From contig JAQSXD010000046.1 in the NCBI GenBank assembly GCA_029266295.1, positions 1-13,367 of the forward strand: a DNA stretch of 13,367 nucleotides. The letters are read 5' to 3'. The stretch is from Bacillota bacterium. Its GTDB lineage: Bacteria; Bacillota; Clostridia; Peptostreptococcales; Anaerovoracaceae. The position numbers were made by a program, and so were the translations under genes. Below the pieces are notes generated by a model that saw nothing but the letters and a program-made list of their open reading frames with translations, was not told the DNA's origin and made no database searches. Each line of letters begins with the position of its first letter. The first letter of the stretch is position 1. This document shows positions 13,350-13,367 of this stretch, piece by piece.

Positions 13350-13367
13350 GTCATGTCAGGTTTTTCA

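Overview
The window looks like a chromosomal segment of an anaerobic, Gram-positive Firmicute, most likely a Clostridia-class amino-acid fermenter. Genes have strong AGGAGG-type ribosome sites, promoters are sigma-A-like with AT-rich -10 boxes, base composition is moderate, and the products (MocR-type PLP regulator, PspC membrane protein, PocR/GGDEF/HD-GYP signalling protein, methylglyoxal synthase, LipB-LipA) fit that group. No rRNA, tRNA, phage, IS element or CRISPR array was seen.

Layout. (1) 3-4415, plus strand: a tightly packed amino-acid gene set. It holds the 3' part of a class I/II aminotransferase, an ornithine cyclodeaminase/mu-crystallin family dehydrogenase, a PhzF-fold isomerase, and a MocR-type GntR-aminotransferase regulator, closed by a bidirectional terminator. 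(2) 4468-4659, minus: a 63-residue zinc-ribbon-like protein convergent with the regulator. (3) 4690-5980: a regulatory, hairpin-rich region. It carries a 30-residue single-span membrane microprotein (4835-4927), a chain of RNA-like inverted repeats, and a PspC-domain membrane protein (5280-5723, minus). (4) 5985-7268, plus: a membrane-bound processive family 2 glycosyltransferase. (5) 7316-10093, minus: PgeF/YfiH-type purine nucleoside phosphorylase-like protein downstream of a PocR-PAS-GGDEF-HD-GYP cyclic-di-GMP enzyme. (6) 10305-10751, plus: mgsA, divergent from the signalling gene. (7) 10798-13239, minus: a lipB-lipA-metallo-beta-lactamase-fold operon with overlapping genes.

The most notable signal is regulatory. 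Two promoters, one for the 30-residue membrane microprotein and one for the membrane glycosyltransferase, carry the same architecture: three TTTAC/TTAAC hexamers at exact 11-bp period, followed at the same offset by a GATAGT or GATCGT element. This is the geometry of PhoP (Pho box) sites in Bacillus and of OmpR-family sites generally. It suggests a small co-regulon of envelope genes, perhaps phosphate-responsive, flanking a pspC-like envelope gene. The first array also lies across the -35 region of the divergent zinc-ribbon gene. Next in interest are a 100-bp element with near-perfect 11-bp inverted termini next to the microprotein gene, and the uncharacterised PLP/OCD/PhzF/MocR cluster.
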